DNA from: Aeromicrobium endophyticum
GTDB taxonomy: Bacteria; Actinomycetota; Actinomycetes; Propionibacteriales; Nocardioidaceae
Assembly (NCBI RefSeq): GCF_003586285.1
Contig: NZ_QUBR01000003.1
Span: forward strand, 1 to 64,000
Length of the DNA: 64,000 nucleotides
Direction of reading: 5' to 3'
Below are positions 44,585 to 53,690 of the stretch, piece by piece. Every line of letters begins with the position of its first letter. Within the stretch, counting starts at the first letter, position 1. A program made the position numbers and the translations under genes. The notes beneath the pieces were generated by a model. The model did not search any database. It had not been told where the DNA came from and saw only the letters and a program-made list of their open reading frames with translations.

Positions 44585-45520
44585 ATGAGTGAGCGATCCA
44601 TCGTGGACGACGGCCTCTTGACCGAGGTCGCGGACGGTGTGTGGGCGTGGACCCAGGGCGATGGGTCCTGGTGGATCAACAACGCCGGCCTGATCGCAGG
44701 CGACGACGGCGACGTCCTCGTCGACACCTGCGCCACCGAAGCACGGACCAGGCGGTTCCTGGATCACGTGACGGCGGTGCGGCCCGACGCGTCGATCCGT
44801 TTCGCGGTCAACACCCATCTCCACGGCGACCACACACACGGCAACAGCCTCCTGCCGGCCACCACCAGCATCGTCGGGCACGCGCTGATGAGGCTCGGTC
44901 TGGCCGATGACGTGATCATCGACGGGTGTCCGCCGTTCTGGAGCCCGGTCCCCGACTGGGGCCATGTGACCAAGCGGCTGCCGACCGTCACCTATCAGGA
45001 CCGGCTCGTACTCCACAGTGGGACCAGAGAGGTGCACGTCCTCCATCCGGGATTCGCGGCGCACACCCCCGGCGACTCGGTGGCGTTCGTGCCGGACGCG
45101 GGCGTCCTCTTCGCAGGAGACCTGCTGTTCCACGGCGTCACGCCGCTGGTCTTCATGGGGTCTCTCGACGGTGCTCTCCGTGCGTTGGACTGGATGGCGG
45201 AGTTCGACGCTGACGTCGTGGTGCCGGGCCACGGAGGCGTCCTCCGGCGCCAAGACCTCGATGCGGTCCTGGAGACCCACCGCAGGTACTACCGGTTCAT
45301 CCAGAGCACGGCCCGGGACGGCTTGGCGGCTGGACTCTCCCCGCTGGAGGCGGCCCGCCGTTCCGATCTCGGTGACCTCGCGTCGTTGCCCGACTCCGAG
45401 CGCGTCGTGCTGAACCTGCACCGCGCGTACGCGGAGACGTCCGACTGGCCGTTCGACCTCCTCGCGGCGTTCGAGGACGCAGTGCTCTACAACGGCTCTC
45501 CCCTCCCGACATCGGTCTGA
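44585..45520 (+). CDS. MBL-fold metallohydrolase
   Basis: A 311-residue metallo-beta-lactamase-fold enzyme with the metal motif NTHLHGDHTHGN (HxHxDH, about residues 76-87), later ligands in TPGDSVAF and FAGDLLF and the final His in VPGHGGV. The C-terminal ~90 residues are helical. It may hydrolyse a thioester, lactone or ester in the pathway. ATG at 44585 with GAAGGA upstream; a longer frame starts inside promoter D. Confidence 0.88.
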   Translation: MSERSIVDDGLLTEVADGVWAWTQGDGSWWINNAGLIAGDDGDVLVDTCATEARTRRFLDHVTAVRPDASIRFAVNTHLHGDHTHGNSLLPATTSIVGHALMRLGLADDVIIDGCPPFWSPVPDWGHVTKRLPTVTYQDRLVLHSGTREVHVLHPGFAAHTPGDSVAFVPDAGVLFAGDLLFHGVTPLVFMGSLDGALRALDWMAEFDADVVVPGHGGVLRRQDLDAVLETHRRYYRFIQSTARDGLAAGLSPLEAARRSDLGDLASLPDSERVVLNLHRAYAETSDWPFDLLAAFEDAVLYNGSPLPTSV

Positions 45521-45545
45521 CCGACCCACGCGACTAGGACACGAC

Positions 45546-46508
45546 ATGCGATTCATGACATTCTCCGACGACGGCGACGAGCGGCTGGCCGTCGCCGACG
45601 GAGACACGGTCCACGCCCTCGCTGAGGGGACCACGCTCCTGGGTCTGCTGCGCCAAGGCGGAGACGCTCTGCGCCGAGCGGGTGAAGACGCGTTGGCGCA
45701 GCTCGGCGAAGGGTTGTCGCCCGACACGCTCGAGGTGCTGGCACCGATCCCGACGCCACCGACGGTTCGGGACTTCATGACCTTCGAGCAGCACGTGGAG
45801 GGCGCCATCCGGCTGGCCGATCCCGAAGCGACGGTGCCGGAGCAGTGGTACACCGCGCCGATCTTCTACTTCACCAACCCCTACGCCACCGTGGGCCCCT
45901 ACGACGACGTGCCGCTGCCGCCCGAGGAGACGCTGTTCGACTTCGAGCTCGAGGTCGCCGCCGTCGTCGGCGGGTCGGGGCGGGACCTCGGCGTCGCCGA
46001 GGCCGAGGACCTCATCGCCGGCTACATGATTCTCAACGACTGGTCTGCTCGTTCGATCCAGTTCAAGGAGATGACCGTGCGCCTGGGCCCCTCGAAGGGC
46101 AAGGACTCGGCGACCTCGATGGGACCCTGGTTCGTCACGCCGGACGAGCTGGAACCCTTCAGGCACGGAACGGCCTTCGACCTGTCCATGCGTGCGTATG
46201 TGAACGGCGAGCTCATCGGCACGGACACGTGGTCGAACATGGCCTTCAGCTACGGACAGATGATCGCCTACGCGTCGCGCGGTACCGAGGTGCGCCCGGG
46301 CGACGTGTTCGGGTCCGGCACGGCCGGGGACGGATGCCTGGCCGAGGCGTGGGGCAACAAGGGGTACGACGCCCACTCGCCATTGGCTCCCGGTGACGTC
46401 GTCACGCTCGAGGTCGACGGGCTCGGGACGCAGCGATCGACGATCGTCGTCCGCTCGCAGCCGGCCCGCGGCACCGAGATCTACCGGACCGAAGCCGCCC
46501 GCCGGTGA
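45546..46508 (+). CDS. Fumarylacetoacetate hydrolase (FAH)-family protein
   Basis: A 320-residue FAH-family protein. Metal ligands are suggested by FDFELEVAAVVG (two Glu) and LNDWSAR (Asp); SMGPWFVTPDEL and the C-terminal PLAPGDVVTLEVDG are also typical. Members hydrate, decarboxylate or cleave C-C bonds of keto-acids, often downstream of ring opening. It could act on a beta-diketo or oxaloacetate-like intermediate. Confidence 0.9.
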   Translation: MRFMTFSDDGDERLAVADGDTVHALAEGTTLLGLLRQGGDALRRAGEDALAQLGEGLSPDTLEVLAPIPTPPTVRDFMTFEQHVEGAIRLADPEATVPEQWYTAPIFYFTNPYATVGPYDDVPLPPEETLFDFELEVAAVVGGSGRDLGVAEAEDLIAGYMILNDWSARSIQFKEMTVRLGPSKGKDSATSMGPWFVTPDELEPFRHGTAFDLSMRAYVNGELIGTDTWSNMAFSYGQMIAYASRGTEVRPGDVFGSGTAGDGCLAEAWGNKGYDAHSPLAPGDVVTLEVDGLGTQRSTIVVRSQPARGTEIYRTEAARR

Positions 46509-46723
46509 GCGCCTTCGCCCGATGGCTGGGCATCCGCCGGGCCGGGCGCCCACACGTGTCGAACCACGAGGAGCGCGTCTCAGGAGCTCCGCGCGACACC
46601 CACGAGGCGCCTTCCTTCATCGAGGCGATGAGCGCGTGCGCACTGGCGCACGGAGTCTCGCTGCAGGAGCTCGAGCTGCCCCGCGAACGTGAACCAGGAG
46701 GTCGACCATGGAGTTCCCGCTGA
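46505..46723 (+). CDS. Small hypothetical ORF between FAH and ligase, 72 aa
   Basis: The GTG at 46505 overlaps the FAH stop (GTGA) and the ORF runs 16 bases into the ligase gene. It fills a 200-bp gap in an otherwise tight operon. The protein is basic at first, then has a helix-forming part SFIEAMSACALAHGVSLQELEL. No motif is recognised. It may be a real coupled gene or chance. Confidence 0.4.
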   Translation: MSAFARWLGIRRAGRPHVSNHEERVSGAPRDTHEAPSFIEAMSACALAHGVSLQELELPREREPGGRPWSSR

Positions 46724-48231
46724 CCATCAAGGACTTTCTCGACCGAGCGGTGAACGTCTACCCCGAGCGCGTCGCCGTGGTCGACGAAGCCGATCAGCCC
46801 GCGCCCTCAATGGGCAGCCTGACGTACCGGGACGTCGACCGTCTCGCTCGCTCGCAGGCCGTCGCGCTCGACGACATGGGCGTGCCGGTCGGAGGGCGCG
46901 TCGCCGTGCTCTCGCAGAACTCAGCCCGGCTGCTCATCTCTTTCTTCGGCGTGTCGAGCTGGGGCCGCGTGCTCGTGCCGGTCAACTTCCGCCTCGCTCG
47001 TCCCGAGGTCGACTACATCCTGCAGCAGTCAGGTGCCGAGGTGTTGCTCGTCGATCCCGAGCTCGTCCACCTGGTGGATCCGGACCTGCCGGTCCGCACC
47101 ATCGTCTTCGGCGACACCGACGACCTGCTCTGGAACCGCACGGGCGAGCCCCGGCACTGGCCGGGTGACGAGTCGGCACCGGCCACGATCAACTACACCT
47201 CGGGCACCACGTCGAAGCCCAAGGGGGTCGTCCTGACCCACCGCAACCTGTGGCTGAACGCGACCACGTTCGGCTGGCACGTCGGCTTGAACGATGATGA
47301 CGTCTACCTCCACACGCTGCCGATGTTCCACGCGAACGGGTGGGGGATGCCGTACGCGACGAGTGCGATGGGAGTCGAGCAGGTCGTCCTGCGCAAGGTC
47401 GACGGCGCGGAGATCCTCCGGCGCGTCCAGCGCCACGGAGTGACGCTCCTGTGCGCCGCGCCTGCCGTGCTGACGGCCGTGCTCGAAGCAGCGCGGGACT
47501 GGGAGGGTGAGGTGCCCGGCCGGGCCAGACTGCGGGCCGTCGTGGCTGGCGCGCCACCGCCCACCAGGACGATCGAGCGCATCAGGGACGAGCTGGGCTG
47601 GGAGTTCATCCAGATCTACGGCCTGACCGAGACGTCCCCGTTGCTGACCGTAAACCGTATGCGGGCCGAGTGGCGCGACGAGCCGCGGGAGCGACAGGCG
47701 CGGCTGCTGGGCCGGCAGGGCGCCCCGGCCCTCGGGGTTCGCCTGGCCACTGACCCCTCGGGCGAAGTGCTCGCCCAAGCCAACCAGTGCATGGCCGGCT
47801 ACTGGGAGATGGACCAGCAGACGGCGGATGCTCAGGTCGGAGGGTGGTTTCACACCGGTGACGGAGGAGTGCTGGAGGACGGCTACCTGACGATCGTCGA
47901 TCGCAAGAAGGACGTCATCGTCTCGGGAGGCGAGAATGTCTCCTCCATCGAGGTCGAGGACGTGCTCCTGTCCCACCCGTCCGTGCGCGAGGCGGCGGTC
48001 ATCGGCATCCCCGACGAGAAGTGGGGGGAGCTCGTCACGGCGCTGCTCGTGACCGACGAGCACGTCGACGAGTCGGAGCTGATGCAGCACTGCCGTGAAC
48101 GACTTGCCGGCTACAAGTGCCCCAAGCGCATCGAGTTCAGAAAGAACCTGGAACGGACCGCGACGGGCAAGCTCCAGAAGTTCAAGCTGCGTCAGCCCTA
48201 CTGGCGCGACCGCACCGTACAGGTGAACTAG
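46708..48231 (+). CDS. Acyl-CoA synthetase/AMP-dependent ligase
   Basis: A 507-residue ANL-family ligase. The ATP loop is NYTSGTTSKPKG, then IYGLTETSPL, YLTIVDRKKDVIVSGGEN and the C-terminal catalytic lysine in RTATGKLQKFKLR. It should adenylate a carboxylate and form its CoA thioester. The substrate is not evident, but long-chain and aromatic acids are common in this branch. ATG at 46708 has an AGGAGG site. Confidence 0.92.
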   Translation: MEFPLTIKDFLDRAVNVYPERVAVVDEADQPAPSMGSLTYRDVDRLARSQAVALDDMGVPVGGRVAVLSQNSARLLISFFGVSSWGRVLVPVNFRLARPEVDYILQQSGAEVLLVDPELVHLVDPDLPVRTIVFGDTDDLLWNRTGEPRHWPGDESAPATINYTSGTTSKPKGVVLTHRNLWLNATTFGWHVGLNDDDVYLHTLPMFHANGWGMPYATSAMGVEQVVLRKVDGAEILRRVQRHGVTLLCAAPAVLTAVLEAARDWEGEVPGRARLRAVVAGAPPPTRTIERIRDELGWEFIQIYGLTETSPLLTVNRMRAEWRDEPRERQARLLGRQGAPALGVRLATDPSGEVLAQANQCMAGYWEMDQQTADAQVGGWFHTGDGGVLEDGYLTIVDRKKDVIVSGGENVSSIEVEDVLLSHPSVREAAVIGIPDEKWGELVTALLVTDEHVDESELMQHCRERLAGYKCPKRIEFRKNLERTATGKLQKFKLRQPYWRDRTVQVN

Positions 48232-48325
48232 CTCCACCGGCCCTCGCGCACCGGCACGGTGCGAGACGCGATCGACCCATGTCGATGCGCGCAGTTCTGC
48301 ACGACCTCAACCACGAAGGATCGCC

Positions 48326-50665
48326 ATGACACAGACCAGTCCGTCCAATGCCTCGGGCGAGTCGACCGACACAGACCTGCTGCGGCAGGTCGCGGAGCGG
48401 GCCAGGTGGATCTCGACTGCCATCGTCGACGCGGCCAACCGAGGACGCCCCAACGAGTCGGGTGTCAAGGTGGGTGGGCATCAGGCGTCGAGCGCGTCGA
48501 TGGTGGAGATCATGGTGTCGTTGTGGTTCTCGGAGCTGACGAGCATCGACCGGGTGTCGGTCAAGCCGCACGCGTCGCCGGTTCTCCACGCCATCAACTA
48601 CCTGCTGGGCGACCTGGATGAGAAGTACCTGTCGACGTTGCGGGCGAAGGGTGGTCTGCAGTCGTATCCGAGCCGTCGCAAGGATCCGGACACGGTCGAC
48701 TTCTCGACCGGTTCTGTGGGTATCGGCGCGACGGCGGCGTTGTGGGCGGCGATGTCGCACCGGTACGTGAGCTCACACTTCGCGACTGCCCCTCCGGCAG
48801 GCCGGTTCGTGAGCCTGTTGGGTGACGCCGAGCTGGACGAGGGGGCGATCTGGGAGGCCGTCGCTGACCCGTCCGTCGCGCGCCTCGGCGAGCTGCTGTG
48901 GATCGTCGACCTCAATCGACAGTCACTCGACCGAGTCGTGCCTGACGTCCAGATCCATCGTCTGATGGGGATGTTCGAGGCGGCCGGATGGCAGGTGATC
49001 ACCCTGAAGTGGGGTCGAGCGATCGCGGAGCTGTTCGGGCGGCCTGGGGGCGATGAGCTGCGGCGGCGTCTGGAGGACATGCCGAACGAGGAGTACCAGC
49101 GGCTGCTGCGCGTGGATTCGTCCGAGATCGCCGACCGCATCATCGGCCCGAACGGGAGTGAGCAGCTGCGAGGACTTCTGGTCTCGCTGTCGGCGGCCGA
49201 GCTGGCGCATGCGGTGCGTGATCTGGGCGGCCACGACATCGGGTTGCTGCTGGACACGTACCGGACGGTCGACTCGACCCGCCCGACGATCATCTTCGCC
49301 TACACCGTCAAGGGGCGTGGTCTGCCGACCGAGGGCCATCCGAACAACCACTCGGCGCTGCTGACGGGCGAGCAGATGCTGGAGCTGGCGCGAGTCTCGG
49401 GCGCGGACGTGGACCACCCGTGGGCCAGGTTCGCGGCCGGGTCGCCGGCGGCGAGACTGTGCGACGCGCGAGGCTCCGACATGGCGCGCGCCCCTGTCGT
49501 CACGCAGCCGACGGGACAGGTCCCGGTCCGGTTGGGGCGGTCGCACAAGGCACCGGTCTCGACGCAAGCCGCTCTGGGCCGCTTCCTCGCGGACTTCAAG
49601 CGGTCGGCACCCGAGATCGCGGCCCGCGTCGTGACGTGCAGCCCCGACGTCGCGTCATCGACGAACCTGGGCGGCTGGATCAACAAGACCGGGGTGTGGT
49701 CGGTGCAGGACCGGCTCGACTGGTTCGCCGACGACACCGAGCGGGTCCTCAAGTGGTCCGAGGTCACCAGCGGCCAGCACATCGAGCTGGGCATCGCCGA
49801 GGTCAACCTCGTGAGCCTGTTGGGCGAGCTCGGCGCCACCTGGTCACGCTGGGGCGAGCGGCTGATCCCCATCGCGACCCTCTACGACCCGTTCGTCTCT
49901 CGGGCACTCGAGCCCTGGTCGTACGGGATCTACTCGGGTGGGCAGTCGATCATCATCGGCACCCCGTCGGGGGTGACGCTGGCCCCTGAGGGTGGGGCGC
50001 ACCAGTCGATCACCACTCCGTCGATCGGGTTGGAGCAGCCCGAGTGCATCGCCTGGGAACCGGTGTTCGCCCAGGACCTGGAGTGGTGCATGCTCGCCGC
50101 GATGGCCCAGGTCGGCATCCAGGGCGGCACGTCGTCGTACTTCCGGCTGTCGACCAGACCGGTCGACCAGGCGCTGGCGTCGCTGCCCGAGGACGACGTG
50201 ATGCTGGAGCGACGTCGCCGGCAGGCCGTCGCCGGTGGGTACCGCATCACGACCCACGACCCAGCCGACGAGCAGGTCACCCTGGTCGGGGTCGGCGCGA
50301 TCCTGCCGGAGGTCATCGCGGCTGCGGACGCGCTGGCCGACCAAGGGATCACGGCGGGAGTCGTCTGCCTGACGAGCCCTGATCTGGTGTTCCGGTCGTT
50401 CAACCAGCGCGGGTCCATCGGCCAGACCCGCGGCGACGACATCATCAGCACCCTGTTCCCCGCGTCGTGCCCGGCACCACTCGTGACCGTCCTGGACGGC
50501 CACCCGCACACGCTGTCGTTCCTCGCCGGAGCCCGCGGCGACCGCATCCGCTGCCTCGGAGTCACCGACTTCGGCCAGTCCACCGGCCTCGAGGACGCCT
50601 ACCGACTCCACGGCATCGACACCGGCGCGATCGCCGACGCGGCGCTCACCCTGATCGGCCGATGA
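48326..50665 (+). CDS. Transketolase-like 2-oxoacid dehydrogenase E1 (AceE-like)
   Basis: A 779-residue thiamine-diphosphate enzyme of the homodimeric pyruvate dehydrogenase E1/transketolase type. The cofactor motif starts at GDAELDEGAIWEA (166-178) and ends DLNRQSLD (195-202), with GGHQASSASMVEI near 50-62. It is about 110-120 residues shorter than the housekeeping AceE. The E2 gene overlaps its stop, so together they should convert a 2-oxo or alpha-diketo compound to an acyl-CoA. No E3 gene is here. GAAGGA site before the ATG. Confidence 0.85.
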   Translation: MTQTSPSNASGESTDTDLLRQVAERARWISTAIVDAANRGRPNESGVKVGGHQASSASMVEIMVSLWFSELTSIDRVSVKPHASPVLHAINYLLGDLDEKYLSTLRAKGGLQSYPSRRKDPDTVDFSTGSVGIGATAALWAAMSHRYVSSHFATAPPAGRFVSLLGDAELDEGAIWEAVADPSVARLGELLWIVDLNRQSLDRVVPDVQIHRLMGMFEAAGWQVITLKWGRAIAELFGRPGGDELRRRLEDMPNEEYQRLLRVDSSEIADRIIGPNGSEQLRGLLVSLSAAELAHAVRDLGGHDIGLLLDTYRTVDSTRPTIIFAYTVKGRGLPTEGHPNNHSALLTGEQMLELARVSGADVDHPWARFAAGSPAARLCDARGSDMARAPVVTQPTGQVPVRLGRSHKAPVSTQAALGRFLADFKRSAPEIAARVVTCSPDVASSTNLGGWINKTGVWSVQDRLDWFADDTERVLKWSEVTSGQHIELGIAEVNLVSLLGELGATWSRWGERLIPIATLYDPFVSRALEPWSYGIYSGGQSIIIGTPSGVTLAPEGGAHQSITTPSIGLEQPECIAWEPVFAQDLEWCMLAAMAQVGIQGGTSSYFRLSTRPVDQALASLPEDDVMLERRRRQAVAGGYRITTHDPADEQVTLVGVGAILPEVIAAADALADQGITAGVVCLTSPDLVFRSFNQRGSIGQTRGDDIISTLFPASCPAPLVTVLDGHPHTLSFLAGARGDRIRCLGVTDFGQSTGLEDAYRLHGIDTGAIADAALTLIGR

Positions 50666-51732
50666 CCGTGAACGTTCCTGTCGTGCTGCCCGCGCTCGGA
50701 GAAGCCATCGAGAGCGCCACCATCTCGGTGTGGCTGAAGGCCGTGGGCGATGCCATCGCCCTGGGCGAGCCACTGGTCGAGGTCTCCACCGACAAGGTGG
50801 ACTCGGAGATCGAGTCCACCGCCGAGGGGGTGCTGCTCGAGATCCGCGTCGAGGAGAACGACGTTGCTGCCGTGGGCGACGTCATCGCGGTCATCGCGGT
50901 CGAAGTGCAAGAGCCGGCACCGGTCGCACCGGACGCGCCTGCCCCTCACGTCCCCGCGGCAGAGCCGCCGGCTCCTGCAGGCCCGCTGCCCGACGACGAC
51001 TCGTCCGTCGGAGACGTCGCCCTGAAGGGCACGACCCAGAAGATGACACGGCTCAGGAAGACGATCGCCAGCAGGATGGTCGCGTCCCTGCAGGGCTCGG
51101 CGCAGCTCACCACGATCGTGGAGGTCGACGTCACCGAGGTGGGGAGGCTGCGACGGCAGCACAACAGCTCGCTGACGCCCGGCGAGGGCGTCAAGCTGTC
51201 GTACCTCCCGTTCATCGCGGCGGCTGCCCTTGGCGGCCTGCAGGCGTATCCGCAGGTGAACAGCACGGTGGACATCGAGTCCGGGACCATCACCTATCCC
51301 GCCGCGGAACATCTCGGGATCGCCGTGGACACGGACAAAGGGTTGTTCGTGCCCGTCATCCGAGATGCCGGTTCCATGACGGTGACGGAGCTCGCGGCAC
51401 GGATCGCCGACCTCGCCGAGCGCACACGGACCAACCGCGTGGGCGTCGACGACCTGACCGGCGGGACCTTCACGATCACCAACACGGGCAGCAGGGGCGC
51501 CTTGATGGACACGCCCATCATCAATCAGCCCCAGGTCGCCATCCTGGGCGCCGGGGTCGTGACCCGCCGCCCCGTGGTCCATGGCCGGGAGGGCGTGGAC
51601 GAGAGCATCGCGATCCGCAGCATGGTGTACCTCTCCCTGACGTACGACCACCGTGTCGTCGACGGCGCCGACGCCGCGCGATACCTCTCCGACGTCAAGG
51701 CGAGGCTCGAACGCGCGTCCTTCGACATCTGA
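50662..51732 (+). CDS. Lipoyl E2 acyltransferase lacking the E3-binding domain
   Basis: A 356-residue dihydrolipoamide acyltransferase. The lipoyl domain covers about 1-80 with Lys45 in STDKVDSEI. A Pro/Ala/Asp linker (82-120) is followed directly by the catalytic domain (about 125-356), with His330 and Asp334 in YDHRVVDGADAARYL. The peripheral subunit-binding domain normally between the two is absent. It overlaps the E1 stop (ATGA). It should pass the acyl group from E1 to CoA. Confidence 0.9.
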   Translation: MTVNVPVVLPALGEAIESATISVWLKAVGDAIALGEPLVEVSTDKVDSEIESTAEGVLLEIRVEENDVAAVGDVIAVIAVEVQEPAPVAPDAPAPHVPAAEPPAPAGPLPDDDSSVGDVALKGTTQKMTRLRKTIASRMVASLQGSAQLTTIVEVDVTEVGRLRRQHNSSLTPGEGVKLSYLPFIAAAALGGLQAYPQVNSTVDIESGTITYPAAEHLGIAVDTDKGLFVPVIRDAGSMTVTELAARIADLAERTRTNRVGVDDLTGGTFTITNTGSRGALMDTPIINQPQVAILGAGVVTRRPVVHGREGVDESIAIRSMVYLSLTYDHRVVDGADAARYLSDVKARLERASFDI

Positions 51733-52332
51733 CGAACAGATGAGCGGCGCGCAGGCCGTGGTCGGCCTCGCTGGAAGCATCGGTGGCGCGCCGTGCGGCA
51801 TCCACTGCTGCGCCGAGGTGGGCCAGTGCTGCTCGAACAGCTCCCGCACGGTCGTGATCATTCGAGCGACGTTGTCCAGTGCCGGCTGTCCGGTCGTGGC
51901 ATGAAAGATGGCGTACGACAGCACGTCCTCCAGCTCCCACGTCCCGAGGTCGCGCAGCATCAGGAGCCACGCGTCGACCGCGCCCGGCACCGCGGCGGCC
52001 AGGGCGCCGGAACCTGGCACCATCGTGAGCCCCTCGTCGCGCAGGTGCTGGATCGAGGCTCCGCTGGGTGCGGGCCCTTGGCCCATCAGCACCTTGGGTG
52101 TTCCTTCGACGGGCGCGACCAGTGCGACTAGATCACCGCCCGGCCCGTTGAGGTGCGGTTCGACGACGTGCAGGACGAAGGCCGCCGAGACGGCCGCGTC
52201 AAAAGCATTGCCACCGCGCTCCAGCACCGACTGCGCCGTCGCCGTTGCCGTCCAGTGGGTTGTGGCGCTCATGCCGAATGTGCCGGTCAGCTCCGGCCGG
52301 GCGCTGAACGGGGCGTGCGACGTGACAGGCAT
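51733..52332 (-). pseudogene. Gamma-glutamyltransferase family protein, N-terminal fragment
   Basis: From the ATG at 52332 (AGGGAG site upstream) about 190 residues match the start of gamma-glutamyltransferase-like proteins: ATAQSVLERGGNAFDAAVSAAF, VVEPHLNGPGGD and the region to RELFEQHWPTSA. Normal members are near 550-600 residues. The frame then runs antisense into the E2 gene, so the rest, including the autocleavage Thr, is missing. The breakpoint lies close to the E2 stop, which suggests deletion or joining of segments. Confidence 0.75.
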
Positions 52333-52466
52333 GGGCAGCTCCCTGAGACGGTCGACCAAACCTGGTCTACGGATGAACCGTCACTGAAGCAGTCGTCCGC
52401 GCGCGACGGCGGGCGCAGTTCGCACCGTGAAATGAGAGTTGTGTGACCTCGGCGACAAGGGGCCCT

Positions 52467-52630
52467 CTAGGGGGCGTGACCTCAGCGTGACCTGACGCCC
52501 GTCATATCCCGTGACCTTCTGTCCGGTTCTGCCACGACCAGGATGGGCCCGCGGCAGCCTGTAATCCTCACCATCTCAAGGCAAACTAGGCAGCCGCGTG
52601 ACCAGCTTCAAGTCCTGTCCCCGCTACCAC
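52467..52630 (+). repeat. att arm repeat, copy 1
   Basis: About 160 bp related to 53660-53822. Shared blocks are GTGACCTC, TATCCCGTGACCTTC, CCCGCGGCAGCCTGTA and AGCCGCGTG, ending in the 23-bp att core. Intervening bases differ, so the two copies have diverged. They probably contain arm sites for the integrase. Confidence 0.75.
52607..52629 (+). other. Attachment site 2
   Basis: TTCAAGTCC...CCCCGCTACCA repeats the tRNA-Met 3' end at 34626-34648 with a single A-to-G change. It marks the right end of the 18-kb cargo segment. Confidence 0.8.
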
Positions 52631-52631
52631 G

Positions 52632-52671
52632 AACAGGGTCTGATCGGCAGAGATGCTGATCAGGCCCTGTT
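52632..52671 (+). terminator. Hairpin after att site 2
   Basis: AACAGGGTCTGATC and GATCAGGCCCTGTT pair with one G-T pair around 12 bases and are followed by TTCTTAT. This resembles a tRNA terminator, as if carried along with the att region. Confidence 0.7.
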
Positions 52672-52693
52672 TCTTATCGGGCTGATTCCCGAC

Positions 52694-53690
52694 TTACTCC
52701 CCAAGAACGATCCGCAGAACGCGCTTCTTCGGGAGGGCCATCACGTCGGCGGCACGAGTCGGCGCGGTCTTGCGCCCCACGAACCGTGCTGTGACATTGA
52801 CGTCCGCGTGACGGAGCTGGTTGGCGATCTCGGCAAGCACAGCGCCGGTGGCGTCCAACCATGATGCGACCGTGCGACGGAACGTGCGAGTCCCGGCCCA
52901 TCGCACGTCGGCGGACTGGAATACGAATCAGGCGTAGTCATGCGACATCGTTGCTACGCGCCCACGGTGGCATCGGACGAGGGCGACGTCGAGTGGCTTC
53001 GCCGACTCACACCGCAGACGTTGCGGGTCGTAGCGGCAGCTCGGCGCGGGTGATGGCGCAGGGCGTGCCACTTCCATGGGGATGGCCGACGGTGTCCCTG
53101 GTTCGGGAGAACCCGGAGCCTTTGGATGCGTTCGCGGGGCAGGTGTCGGGACTACTGACCGACTGGCGAACACGTTGCCGCAGTGATGTGGTTCTGGTCG
53201 TCCCGCACGATGGTGAGGTCTGAGTGCGCAGAGCAAAGAGTTCATCTTCACGGAGCCGCACCGAGCTGAGATCGAGACCGCGAAGGACCGCTGCGCCAGC
53301 ATGGCCTTGACGAGCAGGGCGACATCGGTCGCGGCGAGCAGATGGTGCGCGTGCCTGGGAGCTGGTGCCGCGGCTGTTCGTCTCGCGGCGCGTCCGGGCG
53401 GCCGGGTTGAATGTGATCATTCGGTGTTCTACGCCGAGGCCGGGCACAGCGCTCAGGAGGTCCTCGGACTGCTCCCGATGTCTGGCACCGGCCGCGAGGG
53501 TGATGTGCCAGATGGCGACATCGGTGGCGGTCAGGTCGGTGACGGGTTTGGTGCCGATGCTGTGGCGGATAGAGCGGCCCCATTGGTAGGAGTAGAGGAC
53601 GATGGTGCCTTGCCTGAGGTCGCCTCCGTCGAGGTAGCCGACGAACAGGTCGTTGCTCCCTAGGGCCGTGACCTCCGCGTGGCCCGGCAT
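52694..53690 (-). pseudogene. Decayed tyrosine integrase
   Basis: The C-terminal part (52694-52906) reads ASWLDATGAVLAEIANQLRHADVNVTAR, clearly the end of an actinobacterial tRNA-type integrase. The catalytic Tyr is Phe (ARFVGRK) and the HxxR box reads TRTFRRT without its His. The core-binding domain is found in another frame at about 53240-53690 (VLYSYQWGRSIRHSIGTKPV, LTATDVAIWHITL). The middle is scrambled by frameshifts. Its 3' end faces att site 2, as in functional int-attP units. Confidence 0.8.

Noticed and set aside
43274-45853. Long antisense open frame (about 859 codons) across the ABC permease and MBL genes
   Set aside because: It mirrors well-supported genes on the + strand, is rich in Arg, Gly and His, and shows no domain. 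Such frames are usual in high-GC DNA.
52598-52864. 88-codon + strand frame beginning in att site 2
   Set aside because: It starts within the att repeat and runs antisense to the integrase remnant.
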